DNA of 64,000 bases from Aminobacter ciceronei (GCF_014138625.1 NZ_JACJHY010000001.1:248001-312000), one strand, 5' to 3'. Shown: positions 28,895 through 37,448, numbered from the stretch's first letter. Notes: a model not told the origin generated them from the sequence alone. Translations and numbers: made by a program.

Positions 28895-29362
28895 TCATGC
28901 CGTTTTTGGCTTGGCGAAAACGTCGAGGGGGCGTCCCGTTTCGAGGAAGGATTTCAGGCTGGACAGAACGATCGGCCAGCCCTTGCTGATGCCTTTCGCC
29001 ATGCCACTGCCGGCTTCGAGTTCGTCATGGGTAACGGTCAGCCGAACCATGGTGTCGTATTCATCGATGTCGAACGTCACCCGACTGAAGCTTGCAGGAT
29101 TTGCAGCCTCGGACGGGTCTGCCCAGGTCATGACGAGGCGGCTCGGCGGAACGGTCTCGACGACCTTGCCGACAACCTTGACGGCCCGCTCGCCATGGGC
29201 CTGGACATGCTCCCACGTCGAACCCAGATTCCAGTCGGAAATGTTTTCGTGGCCCCAGTAGCGCCTTGCGACATCCGGCTTGGTGATTGCCTCGAACACC
29301 TTGTCCGGTGTCGAGACGATGTAGGTCACGTAGACGAAGCTCGTCTTTTCCTGGCTGGTCAT
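28895..29362 (-). CDS. SRPBCC (AHSA1-type) domain protein
   Basis: 155 residues: FVYVTYIVSTPDKVFEAITKPDVARRYWGHENISDW is the N-terminal strand-helix of the START-like fold, and VRLTVTHDEL plus the last helix (GWPIVLSSLKSFLETGRPL) complete it. This class of START-like protein binds hydrophobic ligands and is often encoded with an ArsR regulator. The start is 2 bases after the ArsR stop, so the pair is co-translated. Role unknown; a ligand sensor or detoxification partner is plausible. Confidence 0.92.
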   Translation of the reverse strand: MTSQEKTSFVYVTYIVSTPDKVFEAITKPDVARRYWGHENISDWNLGSTWEHVQAHGERAVKVVGKVVETVPPSRLVMTWADPSEAANPASFSRVTFDIDEYDTMVRLTVTHDELEAGSGMAKGISKGWPIVLSSLKSFLETGRPLDVFAKPKTA

Positions 29363-29364
29363 TG

Positions 29365-29679
29365 TTATTCTCCTTCGAGTTCTTTCTTCAGGTCATGCAG
29401 CAGGCTGAGCCGCTGGACCTCGAACTTGCGCACCCACCGCTCGTAAACCTCGTGGATCGGAACGGGGTTGATGAAATGCAGCTTCTCGCGGCCGCGCCGA
29501 ACCGATGTGACCAGGTTGGCCGCCTCCAGTATTCCGAGATGCTGGGTGGCCGATTGCCGAGCCATATCGAGGTTTGCACACAACTCACCCAGCGACTGTC
29601 CGTTCTTTTCGAAGAGAAGATCGAGCAGCTTCCTGCGGGTCGGGTCGCTCAAGGCCTTGAATATGTCGTCGGCGTCCAT
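29365..29679 (-). CDS. ArsR-family transcriptional regulator (SRPBCC-associated)
   Basis: 104 residues from ATG 29679 (a GTG at 29688 is the alternative). The winged helix is clear: DIFKALSDPTRRKLLDLLFEKNG, LGELCANLDMARQSATQHLGILEAANLV and the wing SVRRGREKLHFINP. The ELCVCDL metal box of ArsR/SmtB is absent, so it is of the SRPBCC-linked, non-metal type. It heads the operon with the SRPBCC and GFA genes and faces two strong dyads at 29707-29754 to which it probably binds. Confidence 0.93.
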   Translation of the reverse strand: MDADDIFKALSDPTRRKLLDLLFEKNGQSLGELCANLDMARQSATQHLGILEAANLVTSVRRGREKLHFINPVPIHEVYERWVRKFEVQRLSLLHDLKKELEGE

Positions 29680-29706
29680 CGTCCTCACTCACTGACCGCT
29701 ATAGAT

Positions 29707-29754
29707 ATGCAGGCAAATACCTGCATGTCAAGTCATGCAGGTATTTACCTGCAT
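29707..29754. promoter_or_regulatory. Two near-identical 20-bp operators for the ArsR regulator
   Basis: ATGCAGGCAAATACCTGCAT (29707-29726) and ATGCAGGTATTTACCTGCAT (29735-29754). The second has perfect 9-base arms with a TT centre; the first has one mismatch. They are 28 bases apart centre to centre and 28-75 bases upstream of the regulator's start, where they would overlap the promoter. Confidence 0.82.
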
Positions 29755-29920
29755 ATTAATGTGAACACCTTCGTCCGCTCGGGTTGTCGAGCGGTACAGC
29801 CTGCCCGGTCCACGCACAGGCGCCAGGTAGCCGGGAACAGGCCGATCAACGCAGCCGCATTGTCGCTTGGAACGGAAACCGATTGTCGGGGCGCGCCTGC
29901 GTCCACGCGTGGGAAAGCCT

Positions 29921-29944
29921 GCCCTCGCCGAAACGAGGGCTTTT
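29921..29944. terminator. Hairpin between the ArsR operators and lsrB
   Basis: GCCCTCG and CGAGGGC around CCGAAA, followed on the plus strand by TTTT. It lies ~30 bases beyond the lsrB stop on the minus strand, so it may terminate lsrB, though the T-run is on the other side. The ~215 bases from 29755 to 29971 contain no protein gene I can support. Confidence 0.45.
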
Positions 29945-29971
29945 CGCAGCGGGCGTGATCGGAGTGGGAGC

Positions 29972-30868
29972 CTAGTAGGCCCAGCTCCTGGCCTTGGCGA
30001 TGACGAAGTCGCGGAAGACGTGCAGCTTGGCCTGCTCGCGCATGGCGTCGGGATAGGCGAAATAGGTGTCGAAGGACGGCACCTCGGTTTCGGGCAGGAG
30101 TTGCACCAGTCCGGCATCCTTGCCGATGACATAGTCGGGCAGCATGGCGATGCCGGCACCCGTCTGCACCGCCTTCTTGATCGACAGGATGTCATTGATC
30201 TGCAGCGTCGGCACACGCTGGCCGCCCTCGAAGTCGCCGACGGTTTCCAGCCAGTTGAGCTCGCTCAGATGCGTCGGCACCGGCACGCCGAAGGTAACGA
30301 TACGGTGGTTCTTGAGGTCGGCGATGGATGTCGGCTTGCCGTATTTGTTGACGTAGGCCGGCGACGCATAAAGGTGGAAATGCACCGTGAATAGCCGGCG
30401 CTGTATCAGGTCCGGCTGCTGCGGCTGACGCAGGCGGATTGCGCAATCGGCCTGGCGCATGGTCAGGTCCAGCTCCTCATTGGCGAGGATCAGCTGGATC
30501 TGGATATCGGGATAGAGCTCGAGAAACTCCTGGATGCGCTCGGTCAGCCAGCCGGCGCCGAGGCCGACGGTCGTCGTCACCTTGAGCACACCAGACGGCC
30601 GGTCCTTGGTTTCGGTCAGCCGCGTCTTGATCGTCTCGAGCTTCATCAAGACGTCATGCGCCGTGCGGAACAGCATCTCGCCCTGCTCGGTCAGCACCAG
30701 GCCGCGCGCATGCCGGTGAAACAGGGGCACGCCGATGTCGTGTTCGAGCGCGCTCACCTGACGCGAAATCGCCGACTGCGACAGCCTCAGCGTCTCCGCC
30801 GCGTGCGTGAAAGAGCCAGCCTCCGCCGCTGCGTGGAACACGCGCAACTTATCCCAATCCAACGCCAT
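29972..30868 (-). CDS. lsrB: LysR-family regulator, LsrB/VtlR type
   Basis: 298 residues: N-terminal helix-turn-helix (LRVFHAAAEAGSFTHAAETLRLSQSAISRQVSALE) and a periplasmic-binding-like effector domain. The start lies 32 bases after the trxB stop, and lrp is divergent from trxB; I recall this same lrp-trxB-lsrB order from Sinorhizobium, where LsrB governs lipopolysaccharide and oxidative-stress genes, and the orthologue VtlR controls small RNAs in Brucella and Agrobacterium. Its only cysteine is C142 in RQADCAIRL, a candidate redox sensor. The symbol rests on synteny and memory of the family. Confidence 0.88.
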   Translation of the reverse strand: MALDWDKLRVFHAAAEAGSFTHAAETLRLSQSAISRQVSALEHDIGVPLFHRHARGLVLTEQGEMLFRTAHDVLMKLETIKTRLTETKDRPSGVLKVTTTVGLGAGWLTERIQEFLELYPDIQIQLILANEELDLTMRQADCAIRLRQPQQPDLIQRRLFTVHFHLYASPAYVNKYGKPTSIADLKNHRIVTFGVPVPTHLSELNWLETVGDFEGGQRVPTLQINDILSIKKAVQTGAGIAMLPDYVIGKDAGLVQLLPETEVPSFDTYFAYPDAMREQAKLHVFRDFVIAKARSWAY

Positions 30869-30900
30869 TTTTCCCCTCGTTTATAAGGCGTTTGGTCGGC

Positions 30901-31875
30901 CTATTCGGCCGCTTCGCGATGCACTTCAACTCCCGCCAGATACTTCTCGGCTTCAAGCGCTGCCATGCAGCCAAGACCTGCCGCCGTCACCGCCTGGCGA
31001 TAGATGTCGTCGGTCACGTCGCCGGCGGCGAACACGCCCGCAACGTTGGTCCGCGTCGAATTCGGCTCGGTCCAGAGATAGCCGTTCGGCTTCTGCTTGA
31101 GCTTGCCGACGAACAGCTCGACCGCCGGTGCATGGCCGATCGCCACGAACACGCCGTCCGTAGTCATTTCGGTGATGGCGCCGGTATGCACATTCTTCAG
31201 CCTCACGCCGTTGACCGACGGCGGCAGCGGCTTCTGCGCCGGCGCACCGACAATCTCCTCGACTGCCGAGTCCCAGATCACCTTGATGTTGGCCTTGGCA
31301 AACAGCCGTTCCTGCAGGATGCGCTCGGCGCGGAAATGGTCGCGGCGATGAACGACGGTCACCGTCTTGGCCAGATTGGAGAGATAGAGCGCCTCTTCGA
31401 CCGCCGAATTGCCGCCGCCGACGACCACCACGTCCTTGCCGCGATAGAAGAAGCCGTCGCAAGTGGCGCAAGCCGAAACGCCAAAACCCTGGAACACCTG
31501 CTCGGAAGGCAGGCCCAGCCACTTGGCCTGAGCACCGGTGGCGATGATCAGCGCGTCGGCGGTGTAGATGGTTCCGGAATCGCCCTTGGCGCGGAACGGC
31601 CTAACGTCGAGATCGACCTCGGTGATGATGTCGTTGATCATCTCGGTGCCGACATGCTCGGCCTGCAGGCGCATCTGCTCCATCAGCCACGGGCCCTGGA
31701 TCGGCTCGGCGAAGCCGGGATAGTTTTCGACCTCGGTGGTGATCATCAGCTGGCCGCCCTGCTGGATGCCGGCGACGAGCACCGGTTTCAGCATGGCACG
31801 CGCCGCATAGATCGCGGCCGTGTATCCGGCAGGTCCGGAACCGATGATGAGAACTGGCGCATGTTTGGCGGTCAT
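30901..31875 (-). CDS. trxB: Thioredoxin reductase
   Basis: 324 residues. FAD motif PVLIIGSGPAGYTAAIYAARA, active-site C136-A-T-C139 in SACATCDGFFYRGK, NADPH motif VVVGGGNSAVEEALYL with the HRRDHFRAE NADPH-phosphate site, and GVFAAGDVTD. It reduces thioredoxin with NADPH in the cytoplasm. ATG 31875 is chosen over the upstream start at 31917 because the family begins at KHAPVLIIG. It leads the trxB-lsrB pair and is divergent from lrp. Confidence 0.97.
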   Translation of the reverse strand: MTAKHAPVLIIGSGPAGYTAAIYAARAMLKPVLVAGIQQGGQLMITTEVENYPGFAEPIQGPWLMEQMRLQAEHVGTEMINDIITEVDLDVRPFRAKGDSGTIYTADALIIATGAQAKWLGLPSEQVFQGFGVSACATCDGFFYRGKDVVVVGGGNSAVEEALYLSNLAKTVTVVHRRDHFRAERILQERLFAKANIKVIWDSAVEEIVGAPAQKPLPPSVNGVRLKNVHTGAITEMTTDGVFVAIGHAPAVELFVGKLKQKPNGYLWTEPNSTRTNVAGVFAAGDVTDDIYRQAVTAAGLGCMAALEAEKYLAGVEVHREAAE

Positions 31876-32082
31876 CGAAGGGCCTTCGTGGTCGATGGAA
31901 AATGCAGCAGCCGTCAAAACGGGCTGCGGATCGTCCCTAATCTAGGTGTTCACCCACACCCCGCGCAAGGCGGCAAGATGTTACTCCCCCGAAAGCTGCG
32001 CAACTAACGGTGCAATTGTTCCGTCTGCGGCGTTTCACCGGCCATGGGCTTCCCAAGGGCTTCGAGTAGTTTTATTACGTCA

Positions 32083-32103
32083 TTGCGCAAGATTCTTGCG
32101 CAA
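32083..32103. promoter_or_regulatory. Perfect 21-bp palindrome upstream of lrp
   Basis: Arms TTGCGCAAGA and TCTTGCGCAA are exact reverse complements around a central T. It ends 13 bases before the lrp ATG, so it is in the promoter or leader and precedes the GGAG ribosome site. It fits an autoregulatory Lrp operator; as RNA it would form a hairpin just upstream of the ribosome site. Confidence 0.7.
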
Positions 32104-32116
32104 ACGCGGAGCACAT

Positions 32117-32587
32117 ATGCCGATCAAGGCCGACCTCGACGCCATCGACTGGAAGATTCTGCGTGAGCTTCAGGACGACGGCCGCATGACCAATGTCGAA
32201 TTGTCGCGCCGCGTCGGTATCTCGGCGCCGCCCTGCCTGCGCCGCGTCAAGCGGCTGGAAGACGAAGGCATCATCCAGCGCTACCGCGCCCTGCTCAACG
32301 CGCCCGCGCTCGGCATGGACGTCGTCGCCTTCTGCCTCGTCGGCCTCAACCGCCAGTCGGAAGTCGACCTCAAGGCGTTCGCCGACCGCACCCGCAACTG
32401 GCCGATCGTCCGCAGCGCCTGGATGGTCTCGGGCGAATCCGACTTCATGCTGCACTGCCTCGCTCCCGACCTCGGCACCTTCCAGGGCTTCGTCATCGAG
32501 GAACTGACCTCCTCCCCCAACGTCGACACGGTGCGCACGGCGCTGACCATCAGGCAGGTCAAGGACGACGGCCTAGTGGCGATCTAG
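32117..32587 (+). CDS. lrp: Lrp/AsnC-family transcriptional regulator
   Basis: 156 residues: an AsnC-type helix-turn-helix (LDAIDWKILRELQDDGRMTNVELSRRVGISAPPCLRRVKRLEDEGII) and an RAM/Lrp C-terminal ligand domain (VVAFCLVGLNRQSEVDL, VSGESDFMLHCLAPDLGTFQGFV). It probably senses an amino acid and regulates the adjoining trxB and itself. ATG 32117 follows GCGGAGCAC. It is divergent from trxB across ~240 bases that contain the 21-bp palindrome. Confidence 0.94.
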   Translation: MPIKADLDAIDWKILRELQDDGRMTNVELSRRVGISAPPCLRRVKRLEDEGIIQRYRALLNAPALGMDVVAFCLVGLNRQSEVDLKAFADRTRNWPIVRSAWMVSGESDFMLHCLAPDLGTFQGFVIEELTSSPNVDTVRTALTIRQVKDDGLVAI

Positions 32588-32615
32588 GCACAACCCTCGC
32601 CCTGCCTGCCAAGCG

Positions 32616-33488
32616 TTATGGCAGCAGCAGGATGTTTGTTTGGGCGATGCTGATCGGAAGGTCGACGACCTTCATCTCCGCTTGGTTATGTCCATCGAAG
32701 ATCATGCACTTTTCGTAGTAGCGCGACAGAAGCGCTATGAACTCACGAGCGGTTCCCGGTGGATAGACGCCAGGCGAGTACTCGAACATGACCGGCACAC
32801 GACGCTCGAAAAGTTCGTGCATCGATTGGCTGGCAAGGGGCTCCGCCCCTTCGATGTCCATCCACACGAAATCGATGTCGGCGGCAAGAACATCAGCCTC
32901 TGCAAGCACCTGCGCCATGGGCTTGATCGCGACCGCCACCTCGCCTTCAGAATTTGGCAGCGGAAACAGACTGCTGCCGCCGAAATTGCCTTCAGCGCGA
33001 TGCAAATTGCCTGTCGCGATATCGTTTCCGACCGCACAGGGGATGATGGTGACACGTTGCTCAAGATCGTTGTCCGCAACATTGCGCCGAAGCAAAGACA
33101 AGTTTCTCGGATCCGGCTCGACGGCGATAACCCTCGCCACTTTGCCAGACCGGCAAAAATACACCGTCTGAGTGCCGATGTTCGCGCCTATCTCCAGCAC
33201 GGTCGCCCCACCGCTCGGCAAATAGCCTCGACGAGATAGGAAGGCGACCAATGCGTCAGAGAGATGCCGATCAAAATCTCCCGAGAGAAAAATACTTCTC
33301 CCGATGTACTCATGTGGCGAAAAAGACATGAAGTGGTCATCGAATTTCATAGTGACCGAGGTGACGTTCGTCAAAAGCACCTCGGATGAAACGCGTCGGC
33401 CATGCTTGCCGGAAACCAGTTTCCGGATGAACGCAACCTTCCAATTTCTCAGGGCGTTTTCTATTCCCTTTAAAGCGGCGATCTTCAC
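32616..33488 (-). CDS. FkbM-family methyltransferase
   Basis: 290 residues. The S-adenosylmethionine motif is VLEIGANIGTQTVYFCRSG, followed by RVIAVEPDPRNLSLLRRN and the FkbM-type DFVWMDIEGAEPLASQSM. These enzymes O-methylate sugars of surface polysaccharides or other small molecules. It is the last gene of the minus-strand glycan block, separated from the GT25 genes by a hairpin. Its DNA is clearly more A/T-rich than the surrounding genes, a sign of transfer. The acceptor sugar is unknown. Confidence 0.92.
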   Translation of the reverse strand: MKIAALKGIENALRNWKVAFIRKLVSGKHGRRVSSEVLLTNVTSVTMKFDDHFMSFSPHEYIGRSIFLSGDFDRHLSDALVAFLSRRGYLPSGGATVLEIGANIGTQTVYFCRSGKVARVIAVEPDPRNLSLLRRNVADNDLEQRVTIIPCAVGNDIATGNLHRAEGNFGGSSLFPLPNSEGEVAVAIKPMAQVLAEADVLAADIDFVWMDIEGAEPLASQSMHELFERRVPVMFEYSPGVYPPGTAREFIALLSRYYEKCMIFDGHNQAEMKVVDLPISIAQTNILLLP

Positions 33489-33560
33489 AATCCCTCAATC
33501 CAAAACGTCTGTTTCAGTCCCGTATTTTCCAACGTCCAAATACAGTATCTGCAAAAATGG

Positions 33561-33578
33561 CCTGTAGCCGGCCACAGG
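33561..33578 (-). terminator. Possible terminator between GT25 copy A and FkbM genes
   Basis: CCTGT/ACAGG close an inner GCCGGC palindrome; on the minus strand the stem is followed by CCATTTTTG. It begins 12 bases beyond the GT25 stop, so the FkbM gene may have its own promoter. Confidence 0.45.
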
Positions 33579-33590
33579 GGTAAACAAAAC

Positions 33591-34382
33591 TCAGGAAAAA
33601 GGAACCCTGATCCTCTCAAGGCCGCGCAAGCGCGAGTTCAAGAACATCCACGCCTGCCGTAAGGGTCTCATGATTTCTCTTAGCGGCTTGCTCAGCCGCT
33701 CTTTTTGGCTCTTGAGTTCGGGCCGCTCATCTTCGAGAGTACTTTGGAAACCGACAACCTGGCTACCTGCTCCAACCAGCATATCCTGAATGCAGATTGC
33801 TGGCGTCAACTGGTAGATCGTAAGATCAGCCCAAGCCGTACAAGCCGGATTGAACATGAATTGATCGACCGGATCGACAAAATCCTCACTCAAAGCAATG
33901 AGCTTCCGAGCGGCCGACTTCGACAAGATGTAGCCGCTTGCACCAGTATGTGTTGACCGAAGCCTCTTGAGAGAACGTCCCAGGGCAAGCTTGTTGCCCG
34001 TTCTGTCGAGGAGGGCATGCACCCTGGTGGTCTCCAGCTTCACCACGTCGGCATCGCCAGGAATCCAGGCATCGTTGCTCAGCAATTCGGCGAGGCCGGA
34101 TCCGAAATGGACGTCGTCCTCGAAGACCGCCCCATGGTTCTGCTCGGCGTTGGCGATCGCCTCCCAGCACGCCCGGTGGCTGAGAAAGCAGCCTGTTTCC
34201 CCAGGTCCGAGCTGGTAGATCAGCCCTGCCCGCTCAGGTCGGTGCAGTTTGCCCTCGGCAATCAGCTTCGCTCCGTCGACAGCCGGCATCCTTGTGAAGT
34301 CGAGGCCGAGATCGCTGAAGATCGTGGCCATACGCTGCAGGCGATCGGGCGAGCGATCCAGATTGATCAGGTAGATGTTCAT
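33591..34382 (-). CDS. Glycosyltransferase family 25 (LPS biosynthesis), copy A
   Basis: 263 residues. GT25 hallmarks are NIYLINLDRSPDRLQRMA at the start (nucleotide-sugar strand), GCFLSHRACWEAI, the metal-binding FEDDVHFG, and GASGYILSKSAARKLI. Bacterial GT25 enzymes usually add galactose or related sugars to lipo-oligosaccharide in the cytoplasm. It is one of three tandem paralogues; ATG 34382 lines up with theirs, and the longer open frame to 34451 overlaps the copy B gene. Its DNA is more A/T-rich than copies B and C. Confidence 0.92.
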   Translation of the reverse strand: MNIYLINLDRSPDRLQRMATIFSDLGLDFTRMPAVDGAKLIAEGKLHRPERAGLIYQLGPGETGCFLSHRACWEAIANAEQNHGAVFEDDVHFGSGLAELLSNDAWIPGDADVVKLETTRVHALLDRTGNKLALGRSLKRLRSTHTGASGYILSKSAARKLIALSEDFVDPVDQFMFNPACTAWADLTIYQLTPAICIQDMLVGAGSQVVGFQSTLEDERPELKSQKERLSKPLREIMRPLRQAWMFLNSRLRGLERIRVPFS

Positions 34383-34426
34383 TGGATGGTCGTTCAAATC
34401 CTGCCTCAACAAGGGGCCGGCGCCGG

Positions 34427-35200
34427 TCAGCGGAACCGCACCTTGCCCCATCGCTGCCCCCGAAGACCTGCGCTGACGGACGCGGCAAGGCGCCCAAGCG
34501 GTCTGGCAATCTCCCGCATCAGCTTTTCCGTGCCGCGCGCTTTTTCCTGCACCGGCCGTTCGTGTTTCAGCCCGCTGGCCAAGGCATCGGCGGCACCATC
34601 CTTGCCGACGACCACCTCCTGGACACAGATCGCCGGGTCGACCTGATATATCGTCAGCGCATTCCAGGCGACGGAGACCGGATTGAACATGAACTGGTCG
34701 ACCGGATCGGCGAAATCTGCGCTCAGTTCGAGCAGCTTGCGCGCCCCCTCGCGCGACACGATGTAGGCGCCCGTCCCCGGATGCGTATCGCGCAAGCGCC
34801 GTACCGAGCGGTCGCCGGCACGGGCAGCACTGTCGCGGTCGACCAGCGTCCGCACCAAGGTGGTTTCAAGCTTCACCACGTCGGCATCGGCTGGAATCCA
34901 AATGGTGTCGACAAGCAGTTCTCGTGCACCGGCCCCGAAGTGGACGTCATCCTCGAAGATCGCGGTGTACTCGCCGTCTGCCTTCGTCGCAGCGTCCCAG
35001 CACTTGATATGGCTGAGAAAGCAGCCGATCTCGCCACTGCCCAGGTCGTAATACATGCCCTTGCGAGCCTGTCGGCCGGCCAGGTCCCGGCCGTCGACGG
35101 CCGACACCCTGGTGAAGTCGAGCCCCAGCTCGCCAAACAGCGACGCCATGCGCTCGAGGCGCTGCGGTGCGCGGTCCAGATTGATGACAAAAATCTTCAT
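34427..35200 (-). CDS. Glycosyltransferase family 25 (LPS biosynthesis), copy B
   Basis: 257 residues with the same layout as copy A: KIFVINLDRAPQRLERMA, GCFLSHIKCWDAA, IFEDDVHFG, KLETTLVRTL and GAYIVSREGARKLLEL. ADFADPVDQFMFNPVS also matches copy A (EDFVDPVDQFMFNPAC), so A and B are closest relatives. The start is 12 bases after the stop of copy C and the stop is 44 bases before copy A, indicating one transcript. Sugar and acceptor are unknown. Confidence 0.93.
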   Translation of the reverse strand: MKIFVINLDRAPQRLERMASLFGELGLDFTRVSAVDGRDLAGRQARKGMYYDLGSGEIGCFLSHIKCWDAATKADGEYTAIFEDDVHFGAGARELLVDTIWIPADADVVKLETTLVRTLVDRDSAARAGDRSVRRLRDTHPGTGAYIVSREGARKLLELSADFADPVDQFMFNPVSVAWNALTIYQVDPAICVQEVVVGKDGAADALASGLKHERPVQEKARGTEKLMREIARPLGRLAASVSAGLRGQRWGKVRFR

Positions 35201-35212
35201 TCCCGCGTACGC

Positions 35213-36067
35213 TTACCCTGCGCGCTGCGTGTCAGATCGCACCGTCAATTCGATGGACACCTTCTTGAACACCGACTGCCTGGCAGTCGCCAGCAGCGCC
35301 ATGCGGAAGGGACTCGCCAGCTGGCGCCCGATCCGCCAAAATTCATGCGTGAGCTTCGCGATCCCTCGCCGTCTTGCGGAACGAGGATCGCTGCGGTGAA
35401 ACTGGCGCCGGTCCTGGGCAATCTGGCTCGTCAGCGAGCCGCCGACGGTAGCGTTCGGCGCCCACATGTCTTGAATGCAGGCCGCCGGCATCAGCTGCAG
35501 CACCACGAGTTCATCAAGGATGCCACGCTCCGGAGAATAAAGAATGACGTCGGCTGGTTCGCAGTGGCGCTCGGTATAGCCGAGCAGGCGGCGCGCGGCA
35601 GTCCTCGACACGAAGTAGCCTGCCGACCCCAGTTGCGCCGATTTCAGCCTGCGCAGCTCGTGTCCGGCAGGCTCGCCCCAAGTCTTGTGGGACAATTCGG
35701 CCCGGGCCAGATCCGTTTCGGCCCTGACCAGATCCACCCCCGCCGGAATCCAGCGGTCGGACTTCAGGAAGCTGGCGGCATCGGCGGAGAAATGGATGTC
35801 GTCTTCGGCGACGAAAGCCCAGTCGTCATCGCCTTCGGCCACCAGCGCCCACGCCTTGCGGTGGCTGAGCAGGCAGGCCACCTCGGCGGGCGACATCGAG
35901 TTGACGCCGGAGGACAGGCACCGCAGCCGCTCGAACTCCCGTTCGGGCAGCTGTTTGGCGTCGACCGCCGGCACACGGACTGTTGCAACGTCCATGCCGG
36001 CGACCTGCGCCATGAACCAATCGAGCCGGCCTGGCGACCGGTCGAGATTGATGAAATAGATTTTCAA
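35213..36067 (-). CDS. Glycosyltransferase family 25, copy C, probable TTG start
   Basis: 284 residues. No ATG or GTG fits; TTG at 36067 gives LKIYFINLDRSPGRLDWFMA, which aligns exactly with the starts of copies A and B, and GGTAGAGA lies upstream. CLLSHRKAWALV and VAEDDIHFS supply the acceptor loop and metal site, and GSAGYFVSRTAARRLL the next motif. It is the most diverged of the three (CEPADVILYSPERG in place of DPVDQFMFNP), so it likely uses another acceptor. First gene of the GT25 run. Confidence 0.88.
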   Translation of the reverse strand: MKIYFINLDRSPGRLDWFMAQVAGMDVATVRVPAVDAKQLPEREFERLRCLSSGVNSMSPAEVACLLSHRKAWALVAEGDDDWAFVAEDDIHFSADAASFLKSDRWIPAGVDLVRAETDLARAELSHKTWGEPAGHELRRLKSAQLGSAGYFVSRTAARRLLGYTERHCEPADVILYSPERGILDELVVLQLMPAACIQDMWAPNATVGGSLTSQIAQDRRQFHRSDPRSARRRGIAKLTHEFWRIGRQLASPFRMALLATARQSVFKKVSIELTVRSDTQRAG

Positions 36068-36362
36068 AGCACGATCTCTACCATAGTCGTGCCCCCGACC
36101 CGCGGTTGCCATAAGGCAAGCGAGGGCGGGCAGCAAGCCGGGGGCGCATTGCGGTGCAATATAGAGCAACCTTGATCAAGAATTCAGCATTATTTCAGGC
36201 GCCCAAGTGTTTTTCCGCATTAGTCGCCTTGTTGCAGCTTCCGGTGGAGAACCGGAAAGCAAAACTGACTTAATACGAGAAATTCAAAGCATTTAAGCGG
36301 GCGTTACATTAGAATCGGCGGAGAAACTCGGGCCAATGCGGCAAGCCGGCTCCAGGCCCCTG
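36068..36362 (-). promoter_or_regulatory. A/T-rich leader of the GT25 run
   Basis: This 295-base stretch between the GT4 stop and the first GT25 start has no gene. It is noticeably A/T-rich (TTTTTCCGCATTAG, ACTTAATACGAG, GCATTTAAGC). It probably contains the promoter of the GT25 operon, but I cannot fix -35/-10 boxes with confidence. Confidence 0.4.
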
Positions 36363-37448
36363 TCAGCCCTTCGCCCACACCTGGTCATAGATCTCGCGCA
36401 ACCCGGCCGCCTCGTTTTCGAGCCGGAAGCGTGTGGAGACGTCTTCATGCCCGGCAGCGCCATGAGCCTCGGCAAGAGCCGGATCGGCGAGATATGGCCT
36501 GATCGCCTCGCGCAAGGCATTTCCGTCATTGGCGGCAACAAAATCGCCGGTCACGCCTCGCGTCACGATCTCCGAATAGGAGCCGGCGTCGCTGGCAACG
36601 ACAGCCGTGCGCGATGCCATCGCCTCGAGCGGCGTCAGCCCGAAGCCTTCATTGCGCGACGGCGCGACATAGAGTGTGACGCGCCGGTACCACACGGCAA
36701 CGTCGGGCACCTCGCCGAGCAGCAGGATCCGTTCCGACAAGCCGGCTGCCGCGATCCGCTGCCTTAGCTCGTCGCCGAAACCCTTGTGCTCCGCCGTGAT
36801 GCGCCCGGTGATGACAGCCGTCCACTCGGGATAGTGCGGCAGCAACGCAATCATCGCATCGACGAACAGGTCGGTGCCCTTCGAATGCCTGACCCTGCCG
36901 AAGCAGCCGATGGCATATTTGCCGGGCAACCCCGCGGCTGCAAAGGCGTCGTCGGGCCCGCGCGGCGGGTGGAACTTTTCGAGGTCGACCCCGTGCATCA
37001 CCACCTTGTGCGGCACCTCGAGGAAACGCCCTGACATCAGGCTGGTCGCGATCACGCCATCCATCTGGCGGATCAGCCATTTGGTGAAGGGCCTGTGGTC
37101 GCGCTGTGCCGCCGAGGTGAACACCAGCCTGATCTGCGCCCGAAAGAAGTGGCGCAGGACAAGCCCTGCCACCATCTCTGTGTTGCGCCTGGCGTGCCAG
37201 ATGCGCGGCCGCCCGGTCTCAGGCCGCCTGAGCAGCCAAGGCAGTTGCCACCAGCGCATCTTGGGCAGGCTGTCGGGCAGACCAGGCCCGAACACGGCAA
37301 TGCCGAGGTTGCGCGCCTGCACCGGCACCAGTTGCACGATGGTGCTGGTGACGCCGGAAAGCCGCTGCTTGAGATTGGGCGCGATCACTTCGGTGCGCGC
37401 CATGTCGACCGCGCCGGCGTTTTCGGCGCGGTTGCCTGCCTTGTTCAT
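36363..37448 (-). CDS. lpcC: GT4 glycosyltransferase, LpcC-like (LPS core mannosyltransferase)
   Basis: 361 residues from ATG 37448. EVIAPNLKQRLSGVTSTIVQLVP near the start and the WHARRNTEMVAGLVLR segment match what I recall of rhizobial LpcC, which adds mannose to the Kdo of the lipopolysaccharide core. The GT4 donor site is SRNEGFGLTPLEAMAS (E-x7-E). It begins 43 bases after greA on the same strand, a neighbourhood common in rhizobia. If not LpcC it is still a GT4 enzyme of envelope glycan synthesis. The symbol is by resemblance only. Confidence 0.85.
   Translation of the reverse strand: MNKAGNRAENAGAVDMARTEVIAPNLKQRLSGVTSTIVQLVPVQARNLGIAVFGPGLPDSLPKMRWWQLPWLLRRPETGRPRIWHARRNTEMVAGLVLRHFFRAQIRLVFTSAAQRDHRPFTKWLIRQMDGVIATSLMSGRFLEVPHKVVMHGVDLEKFHPPRGPDDAFAAAGLPGKYAIGCFGRVRHSKGTDLFVDAMIALLPHYPEWTAVITGRITAEHKGFGDELRQRIAAAGLSERILLLGEVPDVAVWYRRVTLYVAPSRNEGFGLTPLEAMASRTAVVASDAGSYSEIVTRGVTGDFVAANDGNALREAIRPYLADPALAEAHGAAGHEDVSTRFRLENEAAGLREIYDQVWAKG

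Noticed and set aside
29755-29958. Plus-strand small RNA ending at the 29921-29944 hairpin
   Set aside because: A hairpin with four T residues exists, but I find no convincing promoter; recorded only as a weak terminator.
34382-36175. 597-codon plus-strand open frame
   Set aside because: Antisense to GT25 copies B and C, which align with each other from start to end.
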